Shown here: positions 23,687-32,509 of the stretch, in pieces
Layout: the number at the start of each line of letters is the position of its first letter
Position numbering within the stretch: the stretch's first letter is position 1
Assembly (NCBI GenBank): GCA_025355005.1
Contig: JANXLV010000276.1
Coordinates: 17,164 to 81,163 of the forward strand
Direction of reading: 5' to 3'
DNA: 64,000 bases
Source of the DNA: Myxococcales bacterium
GTDB lineage: Bacteria > Myxococcota_A > Polyangia > Polyangiales > Polyangiaceae
The notes under the pieces: generated by a model
What the model was told of the DNA's origin: nothing
Databases searched by the model: none
Seen by the model: the letters and a program-made list of their open reading frames with translations, nothing else
Position numbers and translations under genes: made by a program

Positions 23687-26623
23687 ATGGACAAGGCCGC
23701 GCGCATCCTGCTCTCCGCGATCCTGTGTCTCCTCGTGGGGATGCTTCCTGGTAGCGAGCTCGTGCAGTCTCCGCCGCCGGTGGAGCAGAAGGCGCCCTCG
23801 GTGCCGGACAGTCATGGCCCCCGCGATGCGCGGCTGGACGTGGTGGTGAAGACCGAGGCCGGTCAATTCGTGCAGAATGCAACCATCGACGCATACCTCA
23901 TGATCGCGGGGCGCGCGTACCACGCGGAGAGCACGCAGACCGATGCAGCGGGCGTGGGGCGTCTCACGACCATGCCGCGCGGCGAGCACTACGTCGTGGT
24001 GGATGCGAAGGGGCTCGCGCGGAAGAGCACGATGGTCGTGCTGGAGCCCGGCGCGCGGCGGCTCGACATCACGCTCGCGCCGGCGCAGCAGCTGGACGTC
24101 GTGGTGGAGGACGAGGCTCACACACGCATCGCCGACGCCGAGGTGGAGGTGTCCACGGGCGATCCCGTCCCCGTCGGCGCGCGCACGGGCAAGGACGGCG
24201 CAGCGCAGGTCCAGAGCCTGGGCGCTGGTCCCTACCGCGTACGCGTGCAAGCGAAGGGCTTCGACCCGCTGACGAAGAGCGGCGTCGTTGCCGGCGAGAC
24301 GTGCGTGGTCACGCTCTCGCGCCTGGGCACGCTGGAGGTGACGGTGGTGAGCGCCTCGGAAAAGCCGGCCCCGCATGCGACCGTCAGCATCGCCGGGGTG
24401 TCGCTCTATCCATCGCGCGCGGCCGAGGCGGACCCTGAGGGACACGTCCGCATCTCTGGCCTGTCGCCGGGCTCGTACGCGCTGCGAGCGCGCCTGGGCG
24501 CTGAGATCTCGGTCACGGAGCTCTCCGTCTCGCTGGGTCGCGGCGAGACGAAATCGATCACGCTGAAGCTGGGTCAGGGCAAGAATGCGGAGGTCGTCGT
24601 CACGGACGCGGACGGCGATGCACCGCTCGCCTCCGCGCGCATCACGCTCGCGGAGGGCGGTCTCTCGCCGTTCCCGCTGGAGGCCGTGACCGGCAAGGAC
24701 GGACGGGCAGTGGTCGGACCGTTCAGTCCGGGCCGCGCGATCGTCACCGTGCAGAAGGAGGGCTACGTGCCGTCGCCTTCGCTGAGCGTCCCGGAGGATG
24801 GCTCGCCGCTTCGCGTGTCGCTGGGGCGCGGAGCGAAGATTGAGGGACGCATCGTGGATGCACGCGGCCTTCCGATCGACGGCGCGACGTTCGTGGTCGT
24901 CGGTACGGACGTGAACGGCGGCCCCATCGACGACGATCCGCGCGCGCGCGTCTTCACCAGCGCGCACTTCACCTCGCGCCTGTCGGGGCCCGCGGCGCTG
25001 ATTCCCGCGGGCGAGCTCGGCGTGGTCCCTGGGCCCGTTCCTCCGATCCCGCATGGCGACTTTGCGGGGACGTCGCTCGCGCCGCAGGCGCCGGTCCCGG
25101 GCGTGCTGCCAGACGAGCCGTGGGTGTCGAAGCGCGATGGCACGTTCTCGCTGTCGCCCGTCACGCCGGGCCGCGTCCGCGTGCTGGCGCGGCATCCCGA
25201 GTACACAGACGTCTTCGGTGACGTCGTCGCGATCACCCCCGGGAGCTCCACGCACGTGGACCTCACGATGCGTCGCGGCGGCAGCATCGAAGGGCGCGTG
25301 CAGGACCCGCGAGGTCGCGCCGTTCCCGGCATGGAAGTCACCGCGCTTGCGACCCACGGCTCGATGGAGCGAGGCGCGCGCACGGCGTCGGACGGCACGT
25401 TCGCGTTTGCGGCCATGCCGGAGACCGTGACGCTGCTGGTGTCAGACCCCGCGGATCCCGGCGAGCCTCTCGCGCGCGTGATGGTCGACGTGGTCGACGG
25501 CAAGCGTACCGAAGTGAAGGTGACGTTGCCTGAGCCGCGGCCGGCGCTCACGGTACGCGTGGTGGATGGGCGGGGGAAGGGTGTGCCCGACGCGATCGTC
25601 ACCGCCGCATCGGCCGACGAGAAGGTCTCGCTCCACGCGACGGGCTTCGCGGACGAGAACGGCGATCTCACGATTCCGCGCGGCCAGGACGTGGCGTTGC
25701 GGCTCGATGTACGCGCGCCATCGTTCGCGTCACGCCGCGTGATGTCGGATGCGCGCAAGGAGCCGCTGCGGATCACGCTGGAGCCATCGGTGCTCGTCAC
25801 GGGTGTCGTGGAGACCTCGCGCGGAGAGCCCATTGCGGGCGTGGAGATCACGGCGAACGCGGACGTGGGTGCCATGCACGCGCAGACGGACAAGGACGGC
25901 GCATTCCGCTTCACGGAGCTAGGCGCAGGCACGATCCGCTTCGTCGCAACGAAGGCAGGTCGCGCGCCCGCGGAGCTGGAGGTCGCGGTCGCGTCTGCAC
26001 GTGCCGACCGCCCGTTTACGCTGCCCAAGATCGCGCTGGCCGAGGAGGGCGTGATCACCGGCACCGTGGTCGATGAGGCGGGCGCACCCGTGCAAGGTGC
26101 ACGCATCGCGAAGGACTCCGTGTCCACGTACCTCTCTGCCGCTTCGGGGCCCGGGACAGGGCAGGCGCCCTTCGCGGTGAGCGGCAAGGACGGCACGTTT
26201 CGCCTGGGCGAGCTCCCCGGCGGCGAGCTCACGTTCGAGGCGCTGCTCACCGACGTGGGGCGCGGCACCCAGACCGCGCACGTGGATGCTGGCCGCACGA
26301 CGCGCGACGTGAAGATCGTGATCGCGAAGAACGCGGACGAGAGGTCACGAGAGCACGCAGCTGGAGGCGTCGCCGTGACGCTCGGAGAGACCGCGGAGCC
26401 AGTCCTCGTGATCGTCGTCGCAGTCGCGCCCGGGGGCGAGGCAGAGCGTGCGGGCCTCTTGCCGCACGACGTGCTCCTCGAGGTGGATGGCCACGCGGTG
26501 TCGCTCATGAAGGACGCGCGTCAGCGGCTCTCGGGGCCGCTCGCGGACGAGGTCATGCTTCGCGTGCGCCGTGGCGACGAGCCCCGTGTGCTTCGTTTTC
26601 CGCGCGAGCTGGTGCACAAGTGA
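23687..26623 (+). CDS. Large exported protein with nine carboxypeptidase-regulatory-like repeats and a C-terminal PDZ domain
   Basis: 978 residues. After a signal or anchor helix (ILLSAILCLLVGML) there are about nine beta-sandwich repeats of ~80-90 residues that start in the same way: LDVVVKTEAG, LDVVVEDEAH, LEVTVVSASE, AEVVVTDADG, IEGRIVDARG, IEGRVQDPRG, LTVRVVDGRG, VTGVVETSRG and ITGTVVDEAG. Many end in a DGTF/DGAFRF turn typical of carboxypeptidase regulatory-like domains. The C-terminus (~880-970) is a PDZ domain, GGEAERAGLLPHDVLLEVDG. No protease catalytic residues are seen. It is likely a periplasmic or surface scaffold that binds a peptide through PDZ. Confidence 0.75.
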   Translation: MDKAARILLSAILCLLVGMLPGSELVQSPPPVEQKAPSVPDSHGPRDARLDVVVKTEAGQFVQNATIDAYLMIAGRAYHAESTQTDAAGVGRLTTMPRGEHYVVVDAKGLARKSTMVVLEPGARRLDITLAPAQQLDVVVEDEAHTRIADAEVEVSTGDPVPVGARTGKDGAAQVQSLGAGPYRVRVQAKGFDPLTKSGVVAGETCVVTLSRLGTLEVTVVSASEKPAPHATVSIAGVSLYPSRAAEADPEGHVRISGLSPGSYALRARLGAEISVTELSVSLGRGETKSITLKLGQGKNAEVVVTDADGDAPLASARITLAEGGLSPFPLEAVTGKDGRAVVGPFSPGRAIVTVQKEGYVPSPSLSVPEDGSPLRVSLGRGAKIEGRIVDARGLPIDGATFVVVGTDVNGGPIDDDPRARVFTSAHFTSRLSGPAALIPAGELGVVPGPVPPIPHGDFAGTSLAPQAPVPGVLPDEPWVSKRDGTFSLSPVTPGRVRVLARHPEYTDVFGDVVAITPGSSTHVDLTMRRGGSIEGRVQDPRGRAVPGMEVTALATHGSMERGARTASDGTFAFAAMPETVTLLVSDPADPGEPLARVMVDVVDGKRTEVKVTLPEPRPALTVRVVDGRGKGVPDAIVTAASADEKVSLHATGFADENGDLTIPRGQDVALRLDVRAPSFASRRVMSDARKEPLRITLEPSVLVTGVVETSRGEPIAGVEITANADVGAMHAQTDKDGAFRFTELGAGTIRFVATKAGRAPAELEVAVASARADRPFTLPKIALAEEGVITGTVVDEAGAPVQGARIAKDSVSTYLSAASGPGTGQAPFAVSGKDGTFRLGELPGGELTFEALLTDVGRGTQTAHVDAGRTTRDVKIVIAKNADERSREHAAGGVAVTLGETAEPVLVIVVAVAPGGEAERAGLLPHDVLLEVDGHAVSLMKDARQRLSGPLADEVMLRVRRGDEPRVLRFPRELVHK

Positions 26624-26667
26624 AGTGAACGCCACTCGCAAGCGACGGGCCGCCGACGAGTGCGCGC

Positions 26668-27042
26668 TCAGTTCTGCTTGCGGAACGTGATGGTGCTCGT
26701 GCCGCTGACCTGCCAGCGCATCGTCGAGTCGTCGACCATGGTGAACGTCTCGGGCTGACCTTCCGTGTCGGTTCCGGGGAGGATCTGCACCATGGTCTTC
26801 TCCTCTTTCAGCACGCGAAAAGGGCTCTGTTGCTTCGTGCCGTTCGCCGTGACGGTGAGCGAGTCGCCCTTGAACTCCAGCTGCATCGTCTGAGCGAACT
26901 GGTTCGCGTTCCCCTGCGCGTCTGCGGAGACCCCGTCCGCGCCGAGCCCCCGCCAGGTGCCTTCGAGCTGCTTCGAGCCCTTGTTCCCCCCACAGGCGGC
27001 GAGGACGAGCCCCACGCAAACTGTGATGGCAAGCCGCCTCAT
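26668..27042 (-). CDS. Small lipocalin-like lipoprotein
   Basis: 124 residues. The lipobox is LVLAAC at residue ~17, then GGNKGSKQLEGTWRG, a lipocalin-like start (L-x-G-x-W), with a short set of beta strands (MQLEFKGDSLTV, TMRWQVSGTSTITF). It is too short for a full eight-stranded lipocalin. It overlaps the upstream thioesterase by 4 bp (ATGA), so the two are coexpressed. Function not known. Confidence 0.6.
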   Translation of the reverse strand: MRRLAITVCVGLVLAACGGNKGSKQLEGTWRGLGADGVSADAQGNANQFAQTMQLEFKGDSLTVTANGTKQQSPFRVLKEEKTMVQILPGTDTEGQPETFTMVDDSTMRWQVSGTSTITFRKQN

Positions 27043-27491
27043 GGCATGGAGGTTAGCCGCGAGTCCTCGGGCAAAACAAGGACGGACTTCATTTCTACTG
27101 GGATCCTGCGCACGACGTGCGCGTCATCCACGCAGGCGAGGCGCGTGTGGCCGGTCGTGAGAAGCTCCCCGTCCCGCAGGATGCGATAGGAGAACGTGAG
27201 CGTCGCCGCGGTCACCTGGGAGAGCGTGGTCTCCACGATGAGCTCGTCCTCGAACTTTGCGGGCCGTTTGTACTGGATCGCGATGTCCACGACCGGGAGG
27301 TTGATTCCGGCGGTGGCCCACGTCTGGTAGGTCACGCTGCGGCGCCTCAGCCACGAGACACGCGCGGCCTCGAAATAGACGACATAGCTCGCGTGGTGCA
27401 CGATCCCCATGAGGTCCGTCTCGCCAAAGCGCACACGCAGCGGCACGCGCGAGACGGAATGAACGGGATCGAGCTCGAAGATCGGCACCAC
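27039..27491 (-). CDS. YbgC/FadM-like acyl-CoA thioesterase (hot-dog fold)
   Basis: 150 residues from GTG. The hot-dog thioesterase fold is indicated by RVRFGETDLMGIVHHASYV and FEAARVSWLRRR near the N-terminus; in YbgC-type enzymes the Asp after E/T and the nearby His are the active-site residues. Later segments (FEDELIVET, TFSYRILRDGELLTTGHT) follow family spacing. It should hydrolyse short or medium acyl-CoA in the cytoplasm. It is coupled to the small lipoprotein. The divergent gene begins only 34 bp away. Confidence 0.8.
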   Translation of the reverse strand: MVPIFELDPVHSVSRVPLRVRFGETDLMGIVHHASYVVYFEAARVSWLRRRSVTYQTWATAGINLPVVDIAIQYKRPAKFEDELIVETTLSQVTAATLTFSYRILRDGELLTTGHTRLACVDDAHVVRRIPVEMKSVLVLPEDSRLTSMP

Positions 27492-27525
27492 GACGAGGGC
27501 TCTTTTAGTGCGCTAGAATGGTCCC

Positions 27526-28035
27526 GTGGCAGAAAAACGACGCCTCCCCGTCCTCTCCGCGCCGCCGCCCCCCTCGGGCGAAGGCGAGGACGACTCCGAC
27601 CGCCCGGAATGGCAATGGGTCGGCTTTGGCGTGGTCGCCATGTTTGCGGCGTGGCTGCCGCTCGCGGCGGCCGCCGGGATGTTCGCGCGCGGGGTGGCCG
27701 AGTCCATGCTCGGTGCGTCGCTCGACGCCGCCGAAACGCAGGCGAAGATCGCCGCGCTCGACACGTTCTCGCAGCGCAAGCTGATGGCCTCGTACGTCGC
27801 GCCTCAGGTCGTCGCGCTCGCGCTCTCCGGGGTGTTCTCTGGCTTCGTGATCGGCAAGTTCGGTCATGGCGGCGCGCGCGCGTCCGCGGTTTCCGCGGGT
27901 ATCGTCTGCGTGGTGGTTGGGCTTCTGGCCGTGCGCGACCTCTCGTCCCTCGTGGCGCTCCTGGCGGTTGCCGTGGTGGCGGTGCTGTCCGCGCGTGCCG
28001 GTGCGACCTGGGGAGCGCGCAGGCGCAAGCAGTAG
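27526..28035 (+). CDS. Small polytopic membrane protein, unknown function
   Basis: 169 residues from a GTG. A charged Pro-rich N-terminus (LPVLSAPPPPSGEGEDDSD) precedes about four hydrophobic helices and a basic end (GARRRKQ). No family is recognised. The gap to the divergent thioesterase is only 34 bp; TAGAAT, a possible -10 element, lies about 8 nt before the GTG, so the transcript may have a very short or no leader. It ends just before the MiaE gene and may form an operon with it. Confidence 0.6.
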   Translation: MAEKRRLPVLSAPPPPSGEGEDDSDRPEWQWVGFGVVAMFAAWLPLAAAAGMFARGVAESMLGASLDAAETQAKIAALDTFSQRKLMASYVAPQVVALALSGVFSGFVIGKFGHGGARASAVSAGIVCVVVGLLAVRDLSSLVALLAVAVVAVLSARAGATWGARRRKQ

Positions 28036-28038
28036 TAA

Positions 28039-28044
28039 GAGGGG
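28039..28044 (+). promoter_or_regulatory. Ribosome binding site of the MiaE-like gene
   Basis: GAGGGG lies 6 nt before the ATG at 28051 but directly abuts an upstream ATG at 28045, so 28051 is the better start. Confidence 0.6.
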
Positions 28045-28050
28045 ATGCAG

Positions 28051-28722
28051 ATGCTCTGCCTCACGGTCCCCACCGACTCCTCCTGGATCGCTCATGCCAT
28101 GAACGATCTGGACGCGCTGATGGTCGATCATGCGCACTGCGAGCTCAAGGCAGCGACCAACGCCCTGTCCCTGGCCGCGCGCCACGCGGAGCGCACGGAC
28201 CTGGTGCTCGCGCTCACCGACCTGGCCCGTGACGAGATCGACCACTACCAGCGCGTGGTGAGGATGGTCGCAGCACGCGGCCTCTCGCTCGGTGCGCCCC
28301 CCAAGGATCCGTATGCCCAGGAGCTACGGCAGGCGGCGCACGCGACCATGCCGGCCCGTGCGGCCGCGGATCTGACGCCGGCGGTGCTCGTGGACCGCCT
28401 CCTCATCGGGGCGCTCATCGAGGCGCGTTCGTGCGAGCGCTTCAAGCTGATCGCGGACGCGCTTGCTGAACGCCCGCCCATCTTCGCAGCCGCAGATCGT
28501 TGCGAGGTCAATCGCCCCTCGGACGGCGAATTGCATGCATTTTACACGGAACTGTTCGCGTGCGAGGCGCGACACTTCCGCGTGTACGTCGACCTTGCGA
28601 AGACCGTTACCCCCGACAAGGCCGCCGAGGTGGACGAACGCCTGCGCGTGCTGGCCGGGGCAGAAGGCCGCATCATCGAGCGGCTCGCCCACGAGACGTC
28701 GCGCGCGATGGTGCACGGATGA
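28051..28722 (+). CDS. miaE: tRNA 2-methylthio-N6-isopentenyladenosine hydroxylase-like protein
   Basis: 223 residues. The di-iron pattern E-ExxH-E-ExxH is clear: E in HAHCELKAATNAL, ExxH in ARDEIDHYQRV, E in IEARSCERF, and ExxH in ACEARHFRVY. The stretches CELKAATNALSL and LIGALIEARSCERF match MiaE, which hydroxylates ms2i6A at position 37 of tRNAs reading U-starting codons, using O2. It is cytoplasmic. The stop overlaps the next start (ATGA). Confidence 0.85.
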   Translation: MLCLTVPTDSSWIAHAMNDLDALMVDHAHCELKAATNALSLAARHAERTDLVLALTDLARDEIDHYQRVVRMVAARGLSLGAPPKDPYAQELRQAAHATMPARAAADLTPAVLVDRLLIGALIEARSCERFKLIADALAERPPIFAAADRCEVNRPSDGELHAFYTELFACEARHFRVYVDLAKTVTPDKAAEVDERLRVLAGAEGRIIERLAHETSRAMVHG

Positions 28723-30107
28723 CGCAACGCGGAGCGCCGGACGTCGAGGTCGCGCTCGCCACCGGCGATCTTGTCACGCTCTCCGCGGGGTTTGCGCGCG
28801 CGTTCGGCCGCGTCGAGGCATACCGCGCGAGCCTCCGCGAGAAGGACAGCGAAGAGGACCCGATCGGAGACGCGCGGCCGCTCGCAGGGCAGAAGGCATT
28901 CGAGTCTATCGGCAAGCTGCTGGAGGGCGATCCGCTCGCTCGCGAAGGCGCTCGTCGTGCCGTGGCGGCGCTCACGCTGTTCCGCATCGGCGCACCTCTC
29001 GAGCGCGCCCTCTTCCTGGCGCTCGGCAAGGAGCGCGAGCTCACGTTTCCCACCGGCACCATGAGCTCGTTCTCCGCGTCCGTCGCCGCGCTCGCGTGCG
29101 AGCACGAGCCGCGGGCCAGGCTCGCGCATCTCGACCTGATGCTAGCTGCCGCGTCCGACGTCGCGGCGCCGCAGCGAGAGCTCTCGATGGTCCGCCGTGA
29201 GATCTGCGCGCGCCTGGCCGTGGCACATCCGCTCGCGTACGCCGCGGAGTCGTCCGTCCTTGAGCTGCGAACCGCAGCAGAGACGCTGCTCTCCCGCACC
29301 ACGCGGCTATGGGAGGACGTGGTCGCCCGTCAGAAGAAGCTCGCCGGCGACCCCAGCTGGTCGCCGCTCTCGGGCGTCAATCTCGCCCGCGTCGACTCGG
29401 CGGTAGAGGGCTGGCCTGCGCGCGTGTCGCGCGAGTGGCTCACGGACGTGGTGCCTGCGTTGCGCGATCGCGCGATCGTTCCGGCGCGGGCGCAGAGGCT
29501 GGTGGGCGCCGCCAGCTTCTCGCGCGTGCTCTATGCGTACGGCGTGGAGCTGCGTCGGCGAAGCGCGCCGCGCTCGCTGCCGTTCTACGTCGCGCAGGAT
29601 CCGTGGCCGCGTGCCGCCTACAAGCTCGGGTACATGCTCGCTGCGCTGCCGTGCGCCGTGGCGTTCCAGCGCCGCTCGCTCGGTCTGTCGCCAGGCGTCG
29701 CGCAGGACCAGTCGCGAGAGCTCACCGTGGGCGCGCTGGTCTCCGTGCGATGGCTCTCTGCGCGCGTGCTTCTTGGCCTGGCTGACCAGAGCAGCGAACG
29801 TTTCACGGAGCTCACGCTGGCGGTGTTCGGCGCGCCCTTTCCAGAGCGCCTCGGAGGCGCGTGGCCCACGGCGCGCTTGTCCGACGGCGCCCGGCTCCTC
29901 GGGATGCTGGACGCGCAGACCTGGTCCACGGAGATGGTTCGCCGCTTCGACGACGACTGGTTCGCGAACCCGCGCGCCGGCAAGGACATCCAGAACCAGA
30001 TCACGGGCCCCATGCGAACGCTCGAGGACCCGAGCGCGCCGCCACAACCGAGCATCACGCAACGAGTCGGGGAGCTCGCGCGCGCGCTGGAGGCGCCGTT
30101 CGGCTGA
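28719..30107 (+). CDS. Uncharacterised 462-residue protein downstream of miaE
   Basis: No signal peptide or membrane segment is seen, and the composition suggests an alpha-helical cytoplasmic protein rich in Ala, Leu and Arg. I recognise no motif with confidence. The C-terminal part has FDDDWFANPRAGKDIQNQ, which faintly recalls metallopeptidase-like proteins but contains no HExxH. It starts within the stop of miaE and its stop overlaps the next start (TGATG), so it is coupled on both sides. Confidence 0.6.
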   Translation: MTQRGAPDVEVALATGDLVTLSAGFARAFGRVEAYRASLREKDSEEDPIGDARPLAGQKAFESIGKLLEGDPLAREGARRAVAALTLFRIGAPLERALFLALGKERELTFPTGTMSSFSASVAALACEHEPRARLAHLDLMLAAASDVAAPQRELSMVRREICARLAVAHPLAYAAESSVLELRTAAETLLSRTTRLWEDVVARQKKLAGDPSWSPLSGVNLARVDSAVEGWPARVSREWLTDVVPALRDRAIVPARAQRLVGAASFSRVLYAYGVELRRRSAPRSLPFYVAQDPWPRAAYKLGYMLAALPCAVAFQRRSLGLSPGVAQDQSRELTVGALVSVRWLSARVLLGLADQSSERFTELTLAVFGAPFPERLGGAWPTARLSDGARLLGMLDAQTWSTEMVRRFDDDWFANPRAGKDIQNQITGPMRTLEDPSAPPQPSITQRVGELARALEAPFG

Positions 30108-30811
30108 TGAGTCCGTGGCTCTTCGTGCCCCTGCTCTTCGGAATGAAGACCGCGCCCGAGCCGCGCTGGCCGATGCTTCCCAGCGTGTCGCGCGTGCACG
30201 TCGACGTGCTGCCGACACACCTGGTCGTCACGCGCGACGTGACGTTGCCCCGCGGCGACTTCCATGGTGGCGAGCTCATGATGCACGTGGGCTGGGACGC
30301 CACGTTGCCAATCGCGTTCGATGCAAAGCTCATCGCCGCAGCGGACGGCGAGCTCGGCGCGGACCTGCGCGCCACGGGCGACACGTTGCCGGTCGAGCTC
30401 GGCACGCGTCCCGCGCTCTTGCTCTTTGGTACCCGTGAGCTGGTCGGCGCGAACGTGCGCGTGCCGGAGCCGCTGTTCGTGAAGGCGCTCGCGCCGGGCA
30501 ACATGGCCGTCCTGCGCCTTCGTGAGGTCGTGAGGCTGCCACCCAGAGACGAGAGCGGCGAGCGCCTCCTGCTCGTGCGTCTGGGCGCGGCGAATGGCGT
30601 TCCACTCACGCTCGCCCGCATCGAGGTGCGTCGCGGTGAAGGCACCCCGGAGCTCACGCTCGCGCGCGCGGAGCTGTGCGGAAAGGACGCGGTGTCGTCG
30701 CCGCTGTTCGTATCCGTGGAAGGCGGCAGGGCGCAGCCGGATCCGCAGGCGATCGCGCCCGTGCTGGCGACGCGCCACTCGACGGACGATCTCTGCGTTC
30801 GCTTTCGCTGA
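30107..30811 (+). CDS. Uncharacterised exported protein
   Basis: 234 residues with a hydrophobic N-terminus (SPWLFVPLLFGMKTA) that could be a short signal. The rest is beta-rich with LVVTRDVTLPRGDFHGGEL and LLLVRLGAANGVPLTLARIEVR. I do not recognise the family. It ends 3 bp before the convergent outer-membrane gene and is coupled to the upstream unknown protein by a TGATG overlap. It may act in the envelope while its partners are cytoplasmic. Confidence 0.5.
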   Translation: MSPWLFVPLLFGMKTAPEPRWPMLPSVSRVHVDVLPTHLVVTRDVTLPRGDFHGGELMMHVGWDATLPIAFDAKLIAAADGELGADLRATGDTLPVELGTRPALLLFGTRELVGANVRVPEPLFVKALAPGNMAVLRLREVVRLPPRDESGERLLLVRLGAANGVPLTLARIEVRRGEGTPELTLARAELCGKDAVSSPLFVSVEGGRAQPDPQAIAPVLATRHSTDDLCVRFR

Positions 30812-30814
30812 GTA

Positions 30815-31837
30815 CTAGAGCCCGGGGTCGGACATCTCGTCGGAGCCGGTCTGGTCGTAGAAGAAGCGGAGGCCGAGCACGCCGAGCGTCGCGGGATGAT
30901 CGCTCGAGACGTCGCGTCGAATGCCGAGCTCCGCGCTCCATTTGCGATCCACGTAGCCCACACCGCCGGAGAGGGCGTGCGTCTTCGTCCCGTCGTCGTA
31001 GCGATAGCCAAGGCGAAGGGGCACCTTGTCGATGAGCAGATACTCACCACCGACCATGTAGCGACCGCGCGCCTCCGCGTACGTCGAGAAGTCCGCGTTC
31101 GCGTCCGCTTCGACCGTGAACGCACCGGCCGTGTAGCCGACTGCGCCGACCGCAGAGAGCGGCGCGAGCGTCCCGCCGTTCGGCGTCAGGTTGCGCCCCA
31201 CGGCGGCCACGTACAGTCCTTGCGTCGGGATCACGGTCACGCCGGCGTCCCACGTGAAGCCATTGTAGATGGGGTCACCCGGCGTGCCGGCGGAGGTCTG
31301 GCTCGTGCCCAGCGGCCCGGCGTTGACCCCTTGCTGTAGCCGTAGATAGCGGCCTGTCGCGCCTACGGAGACGCGGTCGGAGAGCGGGTAGGCGACGCTC
31401 AGTCGCAGGTCAGTCCAGCTTCGGTGGATCCCGTCCGGGTCCAGCATCGAGTAGGTCCCGCCGAAGCCACCAGCGATGCGGCTGGTGCTCGAGTCGGCGA
31501 TGGCACCTCCGTACTGCTGACGTCGCGCCTCCAGCCCGCCCGCCGCGATGCCCTCGAAGTGATAGACGCGCGCGAGGGCGAGGTTAGCTGGATTGAGCCA
31601 GATCGCTGCCGTGCTCTGGCCCAAAGCGGCCTGGGCACCGCCCATCGCGACGCCGCGCGGATGTTGCACCTCGCCTCCCTCGAACCCCTGCTCGACAGTT
31701 GTCTTCGAGGGGTCGGCGTGTGCGGTTCCGAAGGCGAAGATCCCCACAAAAACCAGGGCGAACGCGGTAGTTTTCGGTGTCAATACACGACGAGCAGAGG
31801 GGGCCACACGCCAAGCTCTAACCCCGGAAGGGGTCAA
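30815..31837 (-). CDS. Outer-membrane beta-barrel (PorV/FadL-like)
   Basis: 340 residues. A hydrophobic signal (TTAFALVFVGIFAFGTAHA) precedes a mature part that starts near PRGVAMGGAQAALG and WLNPANLAL, the N-terminal signature of PorV/FadL-type barrels. Alternating amphipathic strands continue to the C-terminus (ATLGVLGLRFFYDQTG). The initiation codon given (TTG) is uncertain; an internal GTG at about 31807 would give a more usual signal peptide. It probably transports hydrophobic compounds or partners a secretion system. Confidence 0.65.
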   Translation of the reverse strand: MTPSGVRAWRVAPSARRVLTPKTTAFALVFVGIFAFGTAHADPSKTTVEQGFEGGEVQHPRGVAMGGAQAALGQSTAAIWLNPANLALARVYHFEGIAAGGLEARRQQYGGAIADSSTSRIAGGFGGTYSMLDPDGIHRSWTDLRLSVAYPLSDRVSVGATGRYLRLQQGVNAGPLGTSQTSAGTPGDPIYNGFTWDAGVTVIPTQGLYVAAVGRNLTPNGGTLAPLSAVGAVGYTAGAFTVEADANADFSTYAEARGRYMVGGEYLLIDKVPLRLGYRYDDGTKTHALSGGVGYVDRKWSAELGIRRDVSSDHPATLGVLGLRFFYDQTGSDEMSDPGL

Positions 31838-32509
31838 GGGGATAATTTTTGGCCATTCTTGGATGGGCGTGCAGGGGGTGCGTCATCGGTTTGACACGCC
31901 GAACGCGCGGGTTTTTTCGCACAACGTCGTCTCTTGACAACGATTCGCTCGGAGAAAACCAAGGCGGTAAATTTGCCCCGCGAAGCAAACTTCCTGTGTC
32001 GACCCGATTACGATGTCACGACGCCCACTTGCGTACGCACCCCCGAGATCTCGCGGTAGCGTTCTCAAATCTCGGGTGCTCTACAATCAATAATCGTTCG
32101 CGAATTCATGCAGTTGTCACTTTTTTGCAAACGACCGTGGACGAACAAAAAAAAGGGATGTACCAACGTCGTCCACGTCGCGGTGCGGGGTGGATTTCGC
32201 ACCCCAAGCTGGGTGGTTGCATGGGTTTAGCTTCTCGTGAGGAGCTGGCCCGTGCTGCCGCGCCAGTGCGGAGGTATTTCCCGCTCCGGCGGGCGGGGGG
32301 ACAACCAGCATCAGGGGGGCTCCATCAGTTATCCACAGCCTGTGGATAACCTGTGGTGGTTGCCACAGCCACAGCTCCATCAGCTGCGGCCTGGCGACTT
32401 ATTGCTCTCTCTCTGGCCGCCGCTTCCGTTCTCTCACCGCTCCCTCCCGCTTCCTCCCGCTCCTCACCGCCCCCTCCCTCGCATTTCCCCCGGCAGCCAA
32501 TACCTCGTG
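31838..32509. other. Non-coding region upstream of dnaA, candidate replication origin
   Basis: This 672-bp gap is the longest non-coding stretch in the window and is richer in A and T than its surroundings, notably 32090-32160 (with AATCAATAAT, CTTTTTTGC and a run of eight A) and 31851-31860. It holds two DnaA boxes in inverted orientation at 32329-32349. The bulk shows no credible reading frame. Gene order (dnaA only) and AT-rich segments fit an oriC or a dnaA autoregulatory region. A skew analysis is needed to decide. Confidence 0.55.
32329..32349. promoter_or_regulatory. Two inverted perfect DnaA boxes
   Basis: TTATCCACA (32329-32337) and its reverse complement TGTGGATAA (32341-32349) form a near-symmetric palindrome with 3 nt between. 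Both match the DnaA box consensus TTATNCACA. The site is 161 bp upstream of the dnaA ATG, suitable for origin binding or autorepression. Confidence 0.85.

Noticed and set aside
23609..25357. 582-residue minus-strand frame over the PDZ repeat gene
   Set aside because: Highly basic, His/Arg-rich translation with no motif; a shadow of the plus-strand gene, whose repeats and PDZ domain are convincing.
31934..31939. TTGACA upstream of dnaA as a -35 element
   Set aside because: No TATAAT-like hexamer is found 16-18 nt downstream.
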